Origin: Planctomycetota bacterium
GTDB lineage: Bacteria; Planctomycetota; UBA1135; UBA2386
Direction of reading: 5' to 3'
Assembly: GCA_029936315.1 (NCBI GenBank)
Contig: JAPYTD010000019.1
Span: 1 to 64,000, forward strand
DNA: 64,000 nt
The position numbers were made by a program, and so were the translations under genes. The notes under the pieces are model-generated. The model saw only the letters and a list, made by a program, of their open reading frames with translations. It did no database searches and was not told the origin of the DNA. Shown in pieces: positions 1 through 8,528 of this stretch. The stretch's first letter is position 1. Each line of letters opens with the position of its first letter.

Positions 1-1
1 C

Positions 2-160
2 CTGATCTGGGGCATGATGCCAGTCGCGTTCATGGTCGCGGCTTCGGCAGTCACCTTGATCGTTGTCAGCCTCGCCACCAAACCGCTGCCTGGCAGCACC
101 ATCGACCGCTACTTTGACCTCGGCCTGCAGGAAGCCGACCGGCAAGGTGAAGCCTCCTGA
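2..160 (+). CDS. Sodium:solute symporter, C-terminal fragment
   Basis: Only the last 52 codons are inside the window; the gene begins upstream of base 1. What is visible is one hydrophobic segment (about residues 1-25 of the fragment) followed by a short hydrophilic tail containing TKPLPGSTIDRYF and ending at TGA 158-160. A last transmembrane helix followed by a TKP...RYF-type tail is common in the SSS (sodium/solute symporter) family, which imports sugars, amino acids or vitamins with Na+ across the inner membrane. Substrate cannot be told. The next gene starts 10 bases downstream on the same strand, so the symporter may be co-transcribed with the acyl-activation genes. It could also be another transporter with a similar tail. 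Confidence 0.6.
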   Translation: MIWGMMPVAFMVAASAVTLIVVSLATKPLPGSTIDRYFDLGLQEADRQGEAS

Positions 161-170
161 TCGCCACGAC

Positions 171-1238
171 ATGACTACTGCTCCGCAATCAGAACGGCCC
201 GACCTCGATACGCACGTTCGTGAGATCGTGCGCTTTCACTTCTCCGAAGAGACGGGTACTCCGCACTGGCTCGATTGGGCCAAAACCTGCGGCTGGGACC
301 CGAAACAAGAGATCAAGTCGTTTGCCGACATCGTCAAGTTTCCGCACTTCGACGGAGAACTGCTGCGCACCGAGCCGCACGAGCGTTGGGTGCCGCGCGC
401 CTACAAGGACCGCCCCTATACGATCTTCGAAACCGGTGGCACGACCGGCATGCCGAAGCAACGCATCGGTTGGGACGACTACAAGACGGACTACGAACAG
501 TTCTCGGCGTCGTTGAGCGACGAGTCGTTCCCCCCAGGCGGCAACTGGCTGATGATCGGCCCCACCGGCCCGCGCCGCCTGCGCCTCGCGATCGAACACC
601 TCGCCAACTTCCGCGGTTCGTCGTGTTACTTCGTCGACCTCGATCCACGCTGGGTCAAGAAGCTGATCAAGACCAAGCAGTTTGATCAGGCCAAGGCCTA
701 CATGGCGCACGTCATCGATCAAGCGGTCTTGATCCTCGAGCACCGCAAGGTTTCGGCACTGTTCACTACGCCGAAGTTGCTCGAAGAACTCGGCGACCGC
801 ATGTCGATCATCGACGCCGGCATCAAAGGCGTCTTCTGCGGCGGCACGACGATGACCCCGCAAACGACGCGGTTCATCTGCGAAGAGCTGCTCGAAGGCC
901 AGGCCGAGTTCGTGCCGACCTACGGCAACACATTGATGGGCCTCGCCGCGCACCGTCGCACGCTGCGCGAGGACAACTATTCGATCACCTACTACGCCCC
1001 GCAGCCGCGCGCGGTATTGCGGGTCGTCGACCCGGATGCGACCGACAACGTCGTCGACTACGAAAACTGGGGCCGCGTCGAACTGACGACGATGACCAAC
1101 GAGTTCTTCATGCCGCGCTTCCTCGAACGGGACGAAGCTCTGCGGCGGGCACCGTGTGACGCGTATCCTTGGGACGGCGTCGCCGAAGTGCGGCCGTTTG
1201 GGGCAGAAGCTGCGACCATCGTCGAGGGCGTCTATTGA
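171..1238 (+). CDS. LuxE/PaaK-like acyl-adenylating enzyme
   Basis: A 355-residue member of the ANL adenylate-forming superfamily, closest in look to phenylacetate-CoA ligase (PaaK) and the luciferase-system acyl-protein synthetase LuxE. The phosphate-binding loop ETGGTTGMP is at about residue 87, a YGNT motif that normally touches the adenylate is near 250, and GRVELTTM follows near 302. At 355 residues it is shorter than PaaK (about 430) and near LuxE size, so the mobile C-terminal lid domain looks reduced or absent. The ATG at 171 is preferred: an upstream in-frame start would overlap the symporter gene. It is coupled to the next gene, an acyl-CoA-reductase-like dehydrogenase. By analogy with LuxE-LuxC it may activate a carboxylic acid for reduction. 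The acid is unknown. Confidence 0.72.
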   Translation: MTTAPQSERPDLDTHVREIVRFHFSEETGTPHWLDWAKTCGWDPKQEIKSFADIVKFPHFDGELLRTEPHERWVPRAYKDRPYTIFETGGTTGMPKQRIGWDDYKTDYEQFSASLSDESFPPGGNWLMIGPTGPRRLRLAIEHLANFRGSSCYFVDLDPRWVKKLIKTKQFDQAKAYMAHVIDQAVLILEHRKVSALFTTPKLLEELGDRMSIIDAGIKGVFCGGTTMTPQTTRFICEELLEGQAEFVPTYGNTLMGLAAHRRTLREDNYSITYYAPQPRAVLRVVDPDATDNVVDYENWGRVELTTMTNEFFMPRFLERDEALRRAPCDAYPWDGVAEVRPFGAEAATIVEGVY

Positions 1239-2674
1239 GCGTTCCGCATATCCCGGTGCTGCGCCAAGGCGTTGCCTACACCAGCCTCGACCAGAGCGAG
1301 CTGGTCGGCATCGGCAGTGATGAGCCGCTGGCCCGCATCAGCCAATGCAATGCCGGCCTGATCAAGCGCGACCTGCGCCGCCAAGACCAGGCCGCCGCCA
1401 AACTGCGCGCGCTAAGCAGTGAGCAGCTGCTCGACATCTGCAAACGCGCCGGTGATCTGTTCCTCCATGGCGAGCTGCCGCTCAACGGCGAGGGCGACAC
1501 GCAGACTAGAGAGCAGTACATCGCGACGCTCAGCAAGACGAGCGGCCTGCCGCACGTGCTCGTGCGCCGCAACATGCAGAAGATCTTCACCGTGTTCGAT
1601 GGCATGCAAGGCATCCTCACGGGGCTCATGCGTGGTATGGACACCACAGTCGTCGAGACCGGCTTTGGCGAACACGGTGGCATTCCGGTGCACTACTCGC
1701 CGACCACCAGCGCGCTTGGCGTCGTGCTGCCCAGCAACTCACCGGGCGTCAACTCGATCTGGATGCCGGCGATCGCACTCGGCATTCCGGTCGTGCTCAA
1801 GCCAGGCCGCGAGGAGCCGTGGACGCCACTCCGCATCATGAGCGCCTTCATCGCCGCGGGCTGTCCCGCGGAGGCGTTCAGCTTCTACCCGACCGACCAC
1901 GAAGGATCGGCTGTCATCCTCGAGCGGTGCGGGCGCACCTTGCTATTCGGCGACGTCACCGTCACCGATGCCTATGCCAACGATGCCCGTGTGCAGATCC
2001 ACGGCCCCGGCCGCAGCAAGGTGCTGATCGGCAAGGACGAGATCGACAACTGGCGCAAACACCTGCCAGTGTTGCTCGATTCGGTGGCGGCGAACGGCGG
2101 CCGCAGCTGCATCAACGCGTCGTCGATCCTGGTGCCATCGCACGGTGATGAAATCGCCGCAGCACTTGCACAGGAACTCGCGAAGCACAAGCCGTGCGAT
2201 CCTGGCCACGACGACGCAACGCTGTCCGCGTTCGCCAACCGCAAGTTTGCCGAGTTTATCGATACCAAGATCAAGGCCGACATCGCGGCAGGCGGCGCCG
2301 TAGACGTCACAGCCCAGCATCGCGAATTACCCCGCGCGCAAGAGTTGACCGGTGCGCCCTACCTGCTGCCGACCATCGTTCGCTGCGACTCGATCGAACA
2401 CCCGCTGGCGAAGACCGAGTTCTTGTTCCCGTTCGCAGCCGTGGTCGAGGTGCCGCACGACCAGATGGTCGAGAAGATGGGCCCGAGCCTCGTGGTCACT
2501 GCGATCACGAAGGATGCAAATCTCATCGATGCGCTGACGCGTTCGCAAGACGTCGACCGCCTCAACCTTGGCCCTGTGCCAACCTCGCATGTTGAGTGGG
2601 ACCAGCCACACGAAGGCAACCTGTTCGAGCTCCTATACGAACGACGCGCCATCCAACGTGCCAAGGACTGGTGA
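1235..2674 (+). CDS. Acyl-CoA reductase-like aldehyde dehydrogenase
   Basis: A 479-residue NAD(P)-dependent aldehyde dehydrogenase-superfamily protein. The Rossmann part holds VVLPSNSPGVNSIW (about 163-176), and the presumed catalytic cysteine lies in GGRSCINAS (about 291), with a KTEFLFPFAAV segment later. This resembles LuxC-type fatty acyl-CoA reductases and related aldehyde dehydrogenases that make or consume acyl thioesters. No ATG is available near the N-terminus; a TTG at 1235 overlaps the TGA of the previous gene (TTGA), giving translational coupling and a sensible N-terminus. The stop overlaps the ATG of the following alcohol dehydrogenase by one base. With its neighbours it could reduce an activated acid to aldehyde. 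Direction of reaction and substrate are inferred from context. Confidence 0.78.
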   Translation: MSVPHIPVLRQGVAYTSLDQSELVGIGSDEPLARISQCNAGLIKRDLRRQDQAAAKLRALSSEQLLDICKRAGDLFLHGELPLNGEGDTQTREQYIATLSKTSGLPHVLVRRNMQKIFTVFDGMQGILTGLMRGMDTTVVETGFGEHGGIPVHYSPTTSALGVVLPSNSPGVNSIWMPAIALGIPVVLKPGREEPWTPLRIMSAFIAAGCPAEAFSFYPTDHEGSAVILERCGRTLLFGDVTVTDAYANDARVQIHGPGRSKVLIGKDEIDNWRKHLPVLLDSVAANGGRSCINASSILVPSHGDEIAAALAQELAKHKPCDPGHDDATLSAFANRKFAEFIDTKIKADIAAGGAVDVTAQHRELPRAQELTGAPYLLPTIVRCDSIEHPLAKTEFLFPFAAVVEVPHDQMVEKMGPSLVVTAITKDANLIDALTRSQDVDRLNLGPVPTSHVEWDQPHEGNLFELLYERRAIQRAKDW

Positions 2675-3819
2675 TGGACCTACCGATCTCGGTACGCACC
2701 AACCTGATCTCAGGGCAAGGCTCGCTCGCCGAAGCCGCCGACGTCGCCGACGGTCGCGTTTTTCTGGTGACCGATCCGGGCATCGTCGCCGCTGGCCATG
2801 TAGCGCGGCTTGAAGCACTGTTCCGCGCCAAGGGCACACCTTGCCAGCGCTTTGACGCCGTCACAGAGAATCCGGACGAAGCAGACGTGCAGGCCTGCGT
2901 TGCCGCCTTTGAGGCAGCGTTCGGAGACGAGAAGCCGGAGTGGATCGTCGCCCTCGGCGGTGGCAGCAGCATCGATGTTGCCAAGGGTTGTTCGATGCTG
3001 GTTGCCAGTGGCGGTCGCATGCGCGACTACATCGGCCACAAGACGACGCGCAAGCCGCAACTACCGGTGCTGGCGATCCCAACCACCGCGGGTACAGGCA
3101 GTGAAGTGCAGTCGTTCGCGCTGATCACCAACAGCGACACCGGGCGCAAGATGGCGTGTGGCGGCGAAGCTCCGGCAGTCGCCATCCTTGACCCGGATTT
3201 AACGCGCAGCCAACCGCCGTTTGTTGCGGCATGCGCCGGACTCGACACGCTCGCGCACGCCGTCGAAACCGCCGTGACCAAAGCGCGCACGGAAGCCTCG
3301 GTACAATACGCACGCGAAGCATGCCGCCTGGTCGAACGCAACTTCGAGACGTCCCTACGACGACCCGAAGACGTCGCGGCCCGCAGTGCCATGCTGCGAG
3401 CCTCTGCCGCCGCCGGGATCGCCATCGAAAACAGCATGCTCGGCGCGGCACACTCGATGGCCAATCCGTTGACGCGGCAATTCGGGGTCGTGCACGGACA
3501 GGCAGTTGGCCAGTTGCTACCGTTTGTCGTGCGCTTCAATGCAGAAGACTCCGCGGCCGCGGCCGCCTATGCCGAACTCGCCTACGACGCGGGGGTCGCC
3601 GAACACACCGACCCCATCCCCGTAGCCGTCAACAAGCTGATCGTGCGCCTGTCGGAGCTGGTTGCCATCGCTGGCTTCGAGCGCACGTTTGCCAACGTTC
3701 CGGCGTCCGCCATTGAGGCGCTGGCAACGGAAGCTGCCGAACAGTGGACCGCACAATTCAATCCTCGCCACGTCGACGTGCACGCATTCCGCGCCTTGTT
3801 CGCGCAGGTAACGGCATGA
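2674..3819 (+). CDS. Iron-containing alcohol dehydrogenase
   Basis: A 381-residue group III alcohol dehydrogenase. Cofactor-binding GGGSSIDVAKG is at about residue 95, followed by PTTAGTGSEV. The metal ligands expected for the family are visible: Asp and His in CAGLDTLAHAVE (about 188), His in AAHSMANPL (about 258) and His in VVHGQAVG (about 272). Length is normal (family about 380). The ATG shares one base with the previous stop, and its own stop overlaps the next ATG (ATGA), so it sits in the middle of a coupled operon. It would interconvert an aldehyde and an alcohol with NAD(P)H, the natural last step after the acyl-activation and acyl-reduction enzymes before it. Confidence 0.88.
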   Translation: MDLPISVRTNLISGQGSLAEAADVADGRVFLVTDPGIVAAGHVARLEALFRAKGTPCQRFDAVTENPDEADVQACVAAFEAAFGDEKPEWIVALGGGSSIDVAKGCSMLVASGGRMRDYIGHKTTRKPQLPVLAIPTTAGTGSEVQSFALITNSDTGRKMACGGEAPAVAILDPDLTRSQPPFVAACAGLDTLAHAVETAVTKARTEASVQYAREACRLVERNFETSLRRPEDVAARSAMLRASAAAGIAIENSMLGAAHSMANPLTRQFGVVHGQAVGQLLPFVVRFNAEDSAAAAAYAELAYDAGVAEHTDPIPVAVNKLIVRLSELVAIAGFERTFANVPASAIEALATEAAEQWTAQFNPRHVDVHAFRALFAQVTA

Positions 3820-5912
3820 GGACCGGTGACGTCATCAGGGCGGGGATCTTCGCCGTGGCCCTGCTAGTGCCAGCCGCGTCCGCAGCGACCCAAACCCCAA
3901 AGCCACCGACGCTTCGGCTCGACGTCACTGGCGCGTTCTTCACGGATCGCGTCAAGGGCAACAATACGACTGTCGTCGCAAGCACGACTGCTGGCGTCAT
4001 CACCGAGGACTCGTGGACCAGCTACGCCGGCAAACGCAAGAGCGCCCGCATGTTGGAGAACCTCGCGTTCGACTATCTGCTCGGACGCGAATGCGCCGCG
4101 CGTGCCATTGCCCGCACCGCGCCGACCTTTGCACGCTCCCTGGCGATGCGCCGCGCGCTCGAATCGCAGCAGAGCGCGGGCGGCAGGCCAATTGGCGGAT
4201 CCCTGGCGCGCTACGCAACGGACGAACTGCGCAACCTGCGCATGCGCGGGCTGGTCGGCGCGTCACGAGCCATCGACAACGAAGCACTGCTCGCGCGTTT
4301 CCATCATCGCTATGGCGTCGATGGCGTGCGGGTACGGGTGCGCCACATCCTGTGCACCGACGACATGTCGTCACCGCAGACCGCCCAACAACGAGCGCGG
4401 GCGCTACACGCACGTCTACTTGCTGGCGAATCGTTCGAAACATTACTGCACGAATCGCACGACCGGGTTGCCCGACGCCTGCTGCGTAACCCCAAGCGCA
4501 AGGCCGAGGCGGGCTTCCTTGCGGGTTACAACTACCACCGCTACGGCGAGAAGTTCGCGGCCGCCGTGCGCGCCCTCGCAATCGATGCCATCTCACAGCC
4601 CGTGCAATCGCCGGTCGGCTACCACCTGATTCAGGTCGTCAGTCGCAAGGTCACCGAACGAAACAAAGTGGCAGCGACGCTGCGCTTGGAGCTCGGTGGC
4701 GGCAAGGCGCGCAGTTCGGAGATCCTGGCACTTCGGCGTCAGTTGCTGGCGAAGTACGAATACCAACCGACGAAGCAACTCGCGCAGCCGAACCGCGTGC
4801 ACGTCGCGGCCAACACGCAAACACCAGCGACCGCCACCCCCACCGCGTGGCCACACTACCGCGGCAACCCGTCGCTGCACGGCACGTCGCCGGCGCACAT
4901 AGGCAAGCACCCGACGCTCGCGTGGACGTTCCCCACCAAGGACGAGATACTTTCGTCACCGGTAATCCAAGACGGCACGGTTTTCATCGGCTCCACCGAC
5001 AACTCGGTCTACGCAATCGACCTCGCCACCGGCAAGCAACAATGGGCCTACCCGACCAAGGACATGGTCGAAGCACCGCCGCTGGTGCTCAACGGCAAGG
5101 TTTACATCGGCTCGTCCGACTTCTTCTTCTATGCACTCGACGCCAAGACCGGCGCGATGCTGTGGAAGTTCGAATGCCAGGACAAGATCCTCGGCGGCGC
5201 CAACTGGTTCGTCGGCAAAGACGGCAAGAAGCGCATCGTCGTCGGCAGCTACGACGCCCACGTCTACTGCTTTGACGAAGCAGGCATGAAGTTGTGGGCC
5301 TACGAGACCGACAACTACGTCAACGGTACGCCGGCGATCCACAACAGCGAGGTCGTGTTTGGCGGCTGCGACGCGGGCCTACACATGGTCGACGGCGAAA
5401 CCGGCGATCGCATCACCAAGATCGACCTCGGCGCCGGCTGCCAGGTTGCCGGATCGGTGGCACTGCTCGGCGACAAGGCCTACTTCGGCCACTACGGCAA
5501 CGAGTTCCTGCGTGTCGATCTCGACAGCGGCGACATCGACTGGCGCTATGCAAGCAAACGCGAAGGCTTCTGCTCGTCGCCGGCCCTCAACGACAAGTAC
5601 GCCGTGTTCGGCGGCCGCGACAAGAACCTGCACTGCGTACGGCGCTTGGACGGCACGCCGCAGTGGCGATTCAAGACTCGCCGCAAGGTCGACGCCTCGC
5701 CAGTCATCACCGGCGACAAGGTGCTGTTCGGATCTGGCGACGGCCGGCTCTACATGCTGTCTCTCGATAGTGGCAAGGAGCTATGGAGTTATGATATCGG
5801 CAAGCCCGTCTACTCGTCGCCAGCCGTGGTCGACGGCATGATCGTCGTCGGTGCGAGCGACCACCGGGTCTACGCCTTTCACGCTCCGGTCGAAAAGCCG
5901 AAGAGGAACTAG
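3816..5912 (+). CDS. Exported parvulin-type PPIase fused to PQQ-like beta-propeller
   Basis: A 698-residue predicted exported protein. Residues 1-24 look like a signal peptide (hydrophobic core, cleavage after an ASA motif). Residues about 40-300 contain a parvulin/SurA-like prolyl isomerase region: VRVRHILCTDD near 175, a long helical stretch, then GYNYHRYGEKF and VGYHLIQVVSRK. From about residue 344 to the end there are repeated PQQ/BamB-like blades (WPHYRGN start, then repeats such as VFIGSTDNSVYAID, LATGKQQW and SSPAVVDG). Both halves resemble outer-membrane protein assembly factors (SurA and BamB), so a periplasmic chaperone or scaffold role is possible. Calling this a BAM-like helper is inference. 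The ATG overlaps the preceding stop by 4 nt (ATGA). Confidence 0.75.
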   Translation: MRTGDVIRAGIFAVALLVPAASAATQTPKPPTLRLDVTGAFFTDRVKGNNTTVVASTTAGVITEDSWTSYAGKRKSARMLENLAFDYLLGRECAARAIARTAPTFARSLAMRRALESQQSAGGRPIGGSLARYATDELRNLRMRGLVGASRAIDNEALLARFHHRYGVDGVRVRVRHILCTDDMSSPQTAQQRARALHARLLAGESFETLLHESHDRVARRLLRNPKRKAEAGFLAGYNYHRYGEKFAAAVRALAIDAISQPVQSPVGYHLIQVVSRKVTERNKVAATLRLELGGGKARSSEILALRRQLLAKYEYQPTKQLAQPNRVHVAANTQTPATATPTAWPHYRGNPSLHGTSPAHIGKHPTLAWTFPTKDEILSSPVIQDGTVFIGSTDNSVYAIDLATGKQQWAYPTKDMVEAPPLVLNGKVYIGSSDFFFYALDAKTGAMLWKFECQDKILGGANWFVGKDGKKRIVVGSYDAHVYCFDEAGMKLWAYETDNYVNGTPAIHNSEVVFGGCDAGLHMVDGETGDRITKIDLGAGCQVAGSVALLGDKAYFGHYGNEFLRVDLDSGDIDWRYASKREGFCSSPALNDKYAVFGGRDKNLHCVRRLDGTPQWRFKTRRKVDASPVITGDKVLFGSGDGRLYMLSLDSGKELWSYDIGKPVYSSPAVVDGMIVVGASDHRVYAFHAPVEKPKRN

Positions 5913-5919
5913 CCGCACC

Positions 5920-7245
5920 ATGCGCGTGATGTTGCTGACACCCGGCACCGGCCACTTCTACTGCGGTAGTTGCTTGCGCGACGATGCACTCGGCCGCGGG
6001 CTGCAACGCATCGGCCATGAAGTCTCTGTGGTGCCATTGTATCTGCCGCTGCAACTCGAGCGGGAGCACCCGGAGGCAACGGTGCACATGGGCGGCATCA
6101 ACGTCTACTTGCAGCAGAAGACCCGCCTGGCGCGCTTTCTGCCGCGGTTCGTCGCCAACCTGCTCGACCGGCCCAGCCTCCTACGATGGGCTTCCAAACG
6201 CGGCAACATGACGAACGCCGCCGAGCTTGGACCGATGACCGTTTCGATCCTGCGCGGTGAGTGTGGCAAACAGGCGCTCGAAGTCGACAAGCTCGTGAAG
6301 TGGATCGCGACGCAACCCAAACCGGATGTCGTGATCGTCTCCAATGCGATGCTGATGGGCATTGTGCGCCGGCTGCGCCAAGAGATCTCCGCGCCGATCC
6401 TCGTCACCTTGCAAGGCGAGACGCCGTTCCTCGATGTGCTGCCCGACGTGCACGCGCAAGCTGCCTGGTCGGCCCTGCGCGAACGCAGCGCCGAAGTAGA
6501 CGGGCTGATCGCGGTCAGTGAGACCTACGGCAACCTGATGCGCGAGCGCCTCGGGATCTCCCCAGACAAACTGCACGTCGTGCACAACGGCATCGAGATC
6601 GAAGAGCTGCAAGGCTGCCCACAACCTGCAGCGGAGCGGCGTCCCAAGACGATCGGCTACCTCGCCCGCATGTGCCACGACAAAGGCCTGGACACTTTGC
6701 TCGACGCGTTCCTTCTACTCAAGCAACGCGGCACCATCGACGGCCTGCGGCTGCGCATCGCCGGCGTACAATTGGCGGAAGACCGACCCTACGTCACCGG
6801 CCTGCAGGCGCGCATCGCGCAGCACGGTTGCCAGGGCGACGTCGAGTTCCTGGCCAACGTCGATCGCCGGACGAAGATCGAATTCCTGCACACACTGTCG
6901 GTTCTATCGGTGCCTGCGCGCCTCCAGGAGTCGTTCGGCCTCTACCTGTTGGAAGCCATGGCGGCAGGGGTCCCAGTCGTGCAACCGCGCCACGCTGCAT
7001 TCCCCGAGATCCTCGCGGCAACGGGTGGCGGGTTGCTCTGCGAACCCGGCAGCCCGTCATCTCTGGCCGACACCCTGACAACCGTGCTCACCAACGACAA
7101 ACTGGCGGCCGATCTCGGCGTCAAGGCTCGCACCTCGGTCACGACAAAATTCACGGCCGAACACATGGCCCAACGCGTCGCAAGGATCTGCGAACAGTTG
7201 CTCGCACCCCCGGGTATCGCTGCTGCGACCAACATCGCACACTAG
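5920..7245 (+). CDS. Glycosyltransferase family 4 protein
   Basis: A 441-residue GT-B fold glycosyltransferase. The N-terminus has a glycine-rich loop, TPGTGHFYCGSCLRDDALGRG, near residues 5-25, which binds the acceptor or donor phosphate in this fold. The C-terminal half has VHNGIE (about 222), RPKTIGYLARMCHDKGLD (about 240) and the donor-site ESFGLYLLE (about 337-345), the EX7E motif of GT4 enzymes. It would transfer a sugar from a nucleotide-sugar donor in the cytoplasm. Neither sugar nor acceptor can be read from the sequence. It lies 7 bases after the propeller fusion on the same strand and may be co-transcribed. Confidence 0.85.
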   Translation: MRVMLLTPGTGHFYCGSCLRDDALGRGLQRIGHEVSVVPLYLPLQLEREHPEATVHMGGINVYLQQKTRLARFLPRFVANLLDRPSLLRWASKRGNMTNAAELGPMTVSILRGECGKQALEVDKLVKWIATQPKPDVVIVSNAMLMGIVRRLRQEISAPILVTLQGETPFLDVLPDVHAQAAWSALRERSAEVDGLIAVSETYGNLMRERLGISPDKLHVVHNGIEIEELQGCPQPAAERRPKTIGYLARMCHDKGLDTLLDAFLLLKQRGTIDGLRLRIAGVQLAEDRPYVTGLQARIAQHGCQGDVEFLANVDRRTKIEFLHTLSVLSVPARLQESFGLYLLEAMAAGVPVVQPRHAAFPEILAATGGGLLCEPGSPSSLADTLTTVLTNDKLAADLGVKARTSVTTKFTAEHMAQRVARICEQLLAPPGIAAATNIAH

Positions 7246-7296
7246 TGCCTCGCTAGTTCGCTTGCGGACCACCCCCGCTCCCCAGAGACTCTCCGT

Positions 7297-7827
7297 ATGC
7301 AAACCTGGATCCTGTTCGCCTTGTTGACCGTGGTGTCGTGGGGCCTGTATGGCGTGCTACTGCACAGCGGACAGTCCAGCATGGGCGACCCCGAGAACGG
7401 GCGCTACAAAGCCTTCTTCTGGGTCGGTATCGCGTACTTCTTGATCGCTGTGCTCGCGCCTGCCGGCATGTTGCTGGCCGCGAAGGCGTCGTGGTCGATG
7501 CCAGGCAAGGCCATTGGGCTGTCGCTGGTGGCCGGCGCAGTCGGCGCCGTTGGCGCGTTCGGCGTGCTGCTCGCGTTTGGTGCCAAGGGCCATCCAGCCG
7601 CAGTGATGTCGATCATCTTTGCGGGGGCCCCAATCGTGAATGCCGTCGTCGCCATGTCGCTGCATCCGCCGGCCGGCGGCTGGGGCAAGCTCGACTGGCG
7701 CTTCTTGCTCGGCATCGTGCTCGCGGCCACCGGCGGCCTGATGGTCAGCCTGTTCAAGCCTGCCCCCGCCGCGCCTCAGAAGCCACCTGCCATCGAGCAG
7801 AGCCAACCGCCGAACAAACCTGGGTAA
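7297..7827 (+). CDS. Small DMT/EamA-like membrane protein
   Basis: A 176-residue very hydrophobic protein with about five transmembrane segments (roughly residues 3-22, 41-62, 68-92, 100-122 and 133-153) and a Pro/Gln-rich cytoplasmic tail. The N-terminal WGLYGVLLHSGQ and the internal FGVLLAFGAKGHPAAVMSIIF resemble half of an EamA-type drug/metabolite transporter, in which two such halves form one carrier. At this size it would need to dimerise, or it belongs to a related short family. It stands 51 bases after the GT4 gene and 11 bases before the ABC ATPase. Substrate unknown. Confidence 0.6.
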   Translation: MQTWILFALLTVVSWGLYGVLLHSGQSSMGDPENGRYKAFFWVGIAYFLIAVLAPAGMLLAAKASWSMPGKAIGLSLVAGAVGAVGAFGVLLAFGAKGHPAAVMSIIFAGAPIVNAVVAMSLHPPAGGWGKLDWRFLLGIVLAATGGLMVSLFKPAPAAPQKPPAIEQSQPPNKPG

Positions 7828-7838
7828 GACGAAGCACG

Positions 7839-8528
7839 ATGAATCCACCCCTGGTCGAACTGCAGCAAGTCGACAAACACTTCGGTCGTCAAACCGAGGT
7901 GTTGCGATGCATCGACCTGGATGTGCACCCTCGCGACACCGTTGCTGTGCTCGGCCCATCCGGATCCGGTAAGAGCACGCTCCTCAACATCCTTGGTGGA
8001 CTGCTACCGCCAAGCAGCGGCAACGTGCGGTTCGATGGCCAAGACCTGCACGGCCGCGACCAGAAGGAACTCGCGGCCCTGCGCAACCGAGAAATCGGCT
8101 TCATCTTCCAGGCGCACCACTTGCTGCCACAATGCTCGGCTCTCGAGAACGTGCTGGTGCCAACGCTCGTGCACCCCAAAGGCGAACTGCGCAACTCGGC
8201 GCCAGAACGGGCGCGCCAACTGCTGACCGAAGTCGGGCTTGGTGAGCGATTGCAGCATCGACCAAGCGAACTGTCAGGCGGCGAGCAACAACGCGTCGCC
8301 GTGGTGCGCGCGCTGATCAACCAACCGCGACTGCTGCTCGCCGACGAACCCACCGGATCGCTGGACGAACAGGCAACCGATCATCTCGGCGATCTGCTGT
8401 GCCAACTCAACGAACGCCATCACGTCGCATTGGTCACGGTCACCCACTCCCGCCGTCTCGCAGCACGCATGAGTCGCGTCCTGACTCTGCGTGACGGTTC
8501 CCTGACCGAAGCGCCCGCGCCCCAATGA
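7839..8528 (+). CDS. ABC transporter ATP-binding protein, LolD/MacB type
   Basis: A 229-residue ABC ATPase with every expected motif: Walker A GPSGSGKST near residue 38, Q-loop FQAHHLLP near 90, signature LSGGEQQR near 147, Walker B LLLADEPTG near 166 and H-loop THS near 203. The LLADEPTGSLD form and the size are typical of the LolD/FtsE/MacB group, whose ATPases drive extracytoplasmic mechanotransmission rather than import. The stop overlaps the ATG of the partner permease by 4 nt, so the two are co-translated. The complex probably works on an envelope substrate such as a lipoprotein or peptide. Confidence 0.9.
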   Translation: MNPPLVELQQVDKHFGRQTEVLRCIDLDVHPRDTVAVLGPSGSGKSTLLNILGGLLPPSSGNVRFDGQDLHGRDQKELAALRNREIGFIFQAHHLLPQCSALENVLVPTLVHPKGELRNSAPERARQLLTEVGLGERLQHRPSELSGGEQQRVAVVRALINQPRLLLADEPTGSLDEQATDHLGDLLCQLNERHHVALVTVTHSRRLAARMSRVLTLRDGSLTEAPAPQ

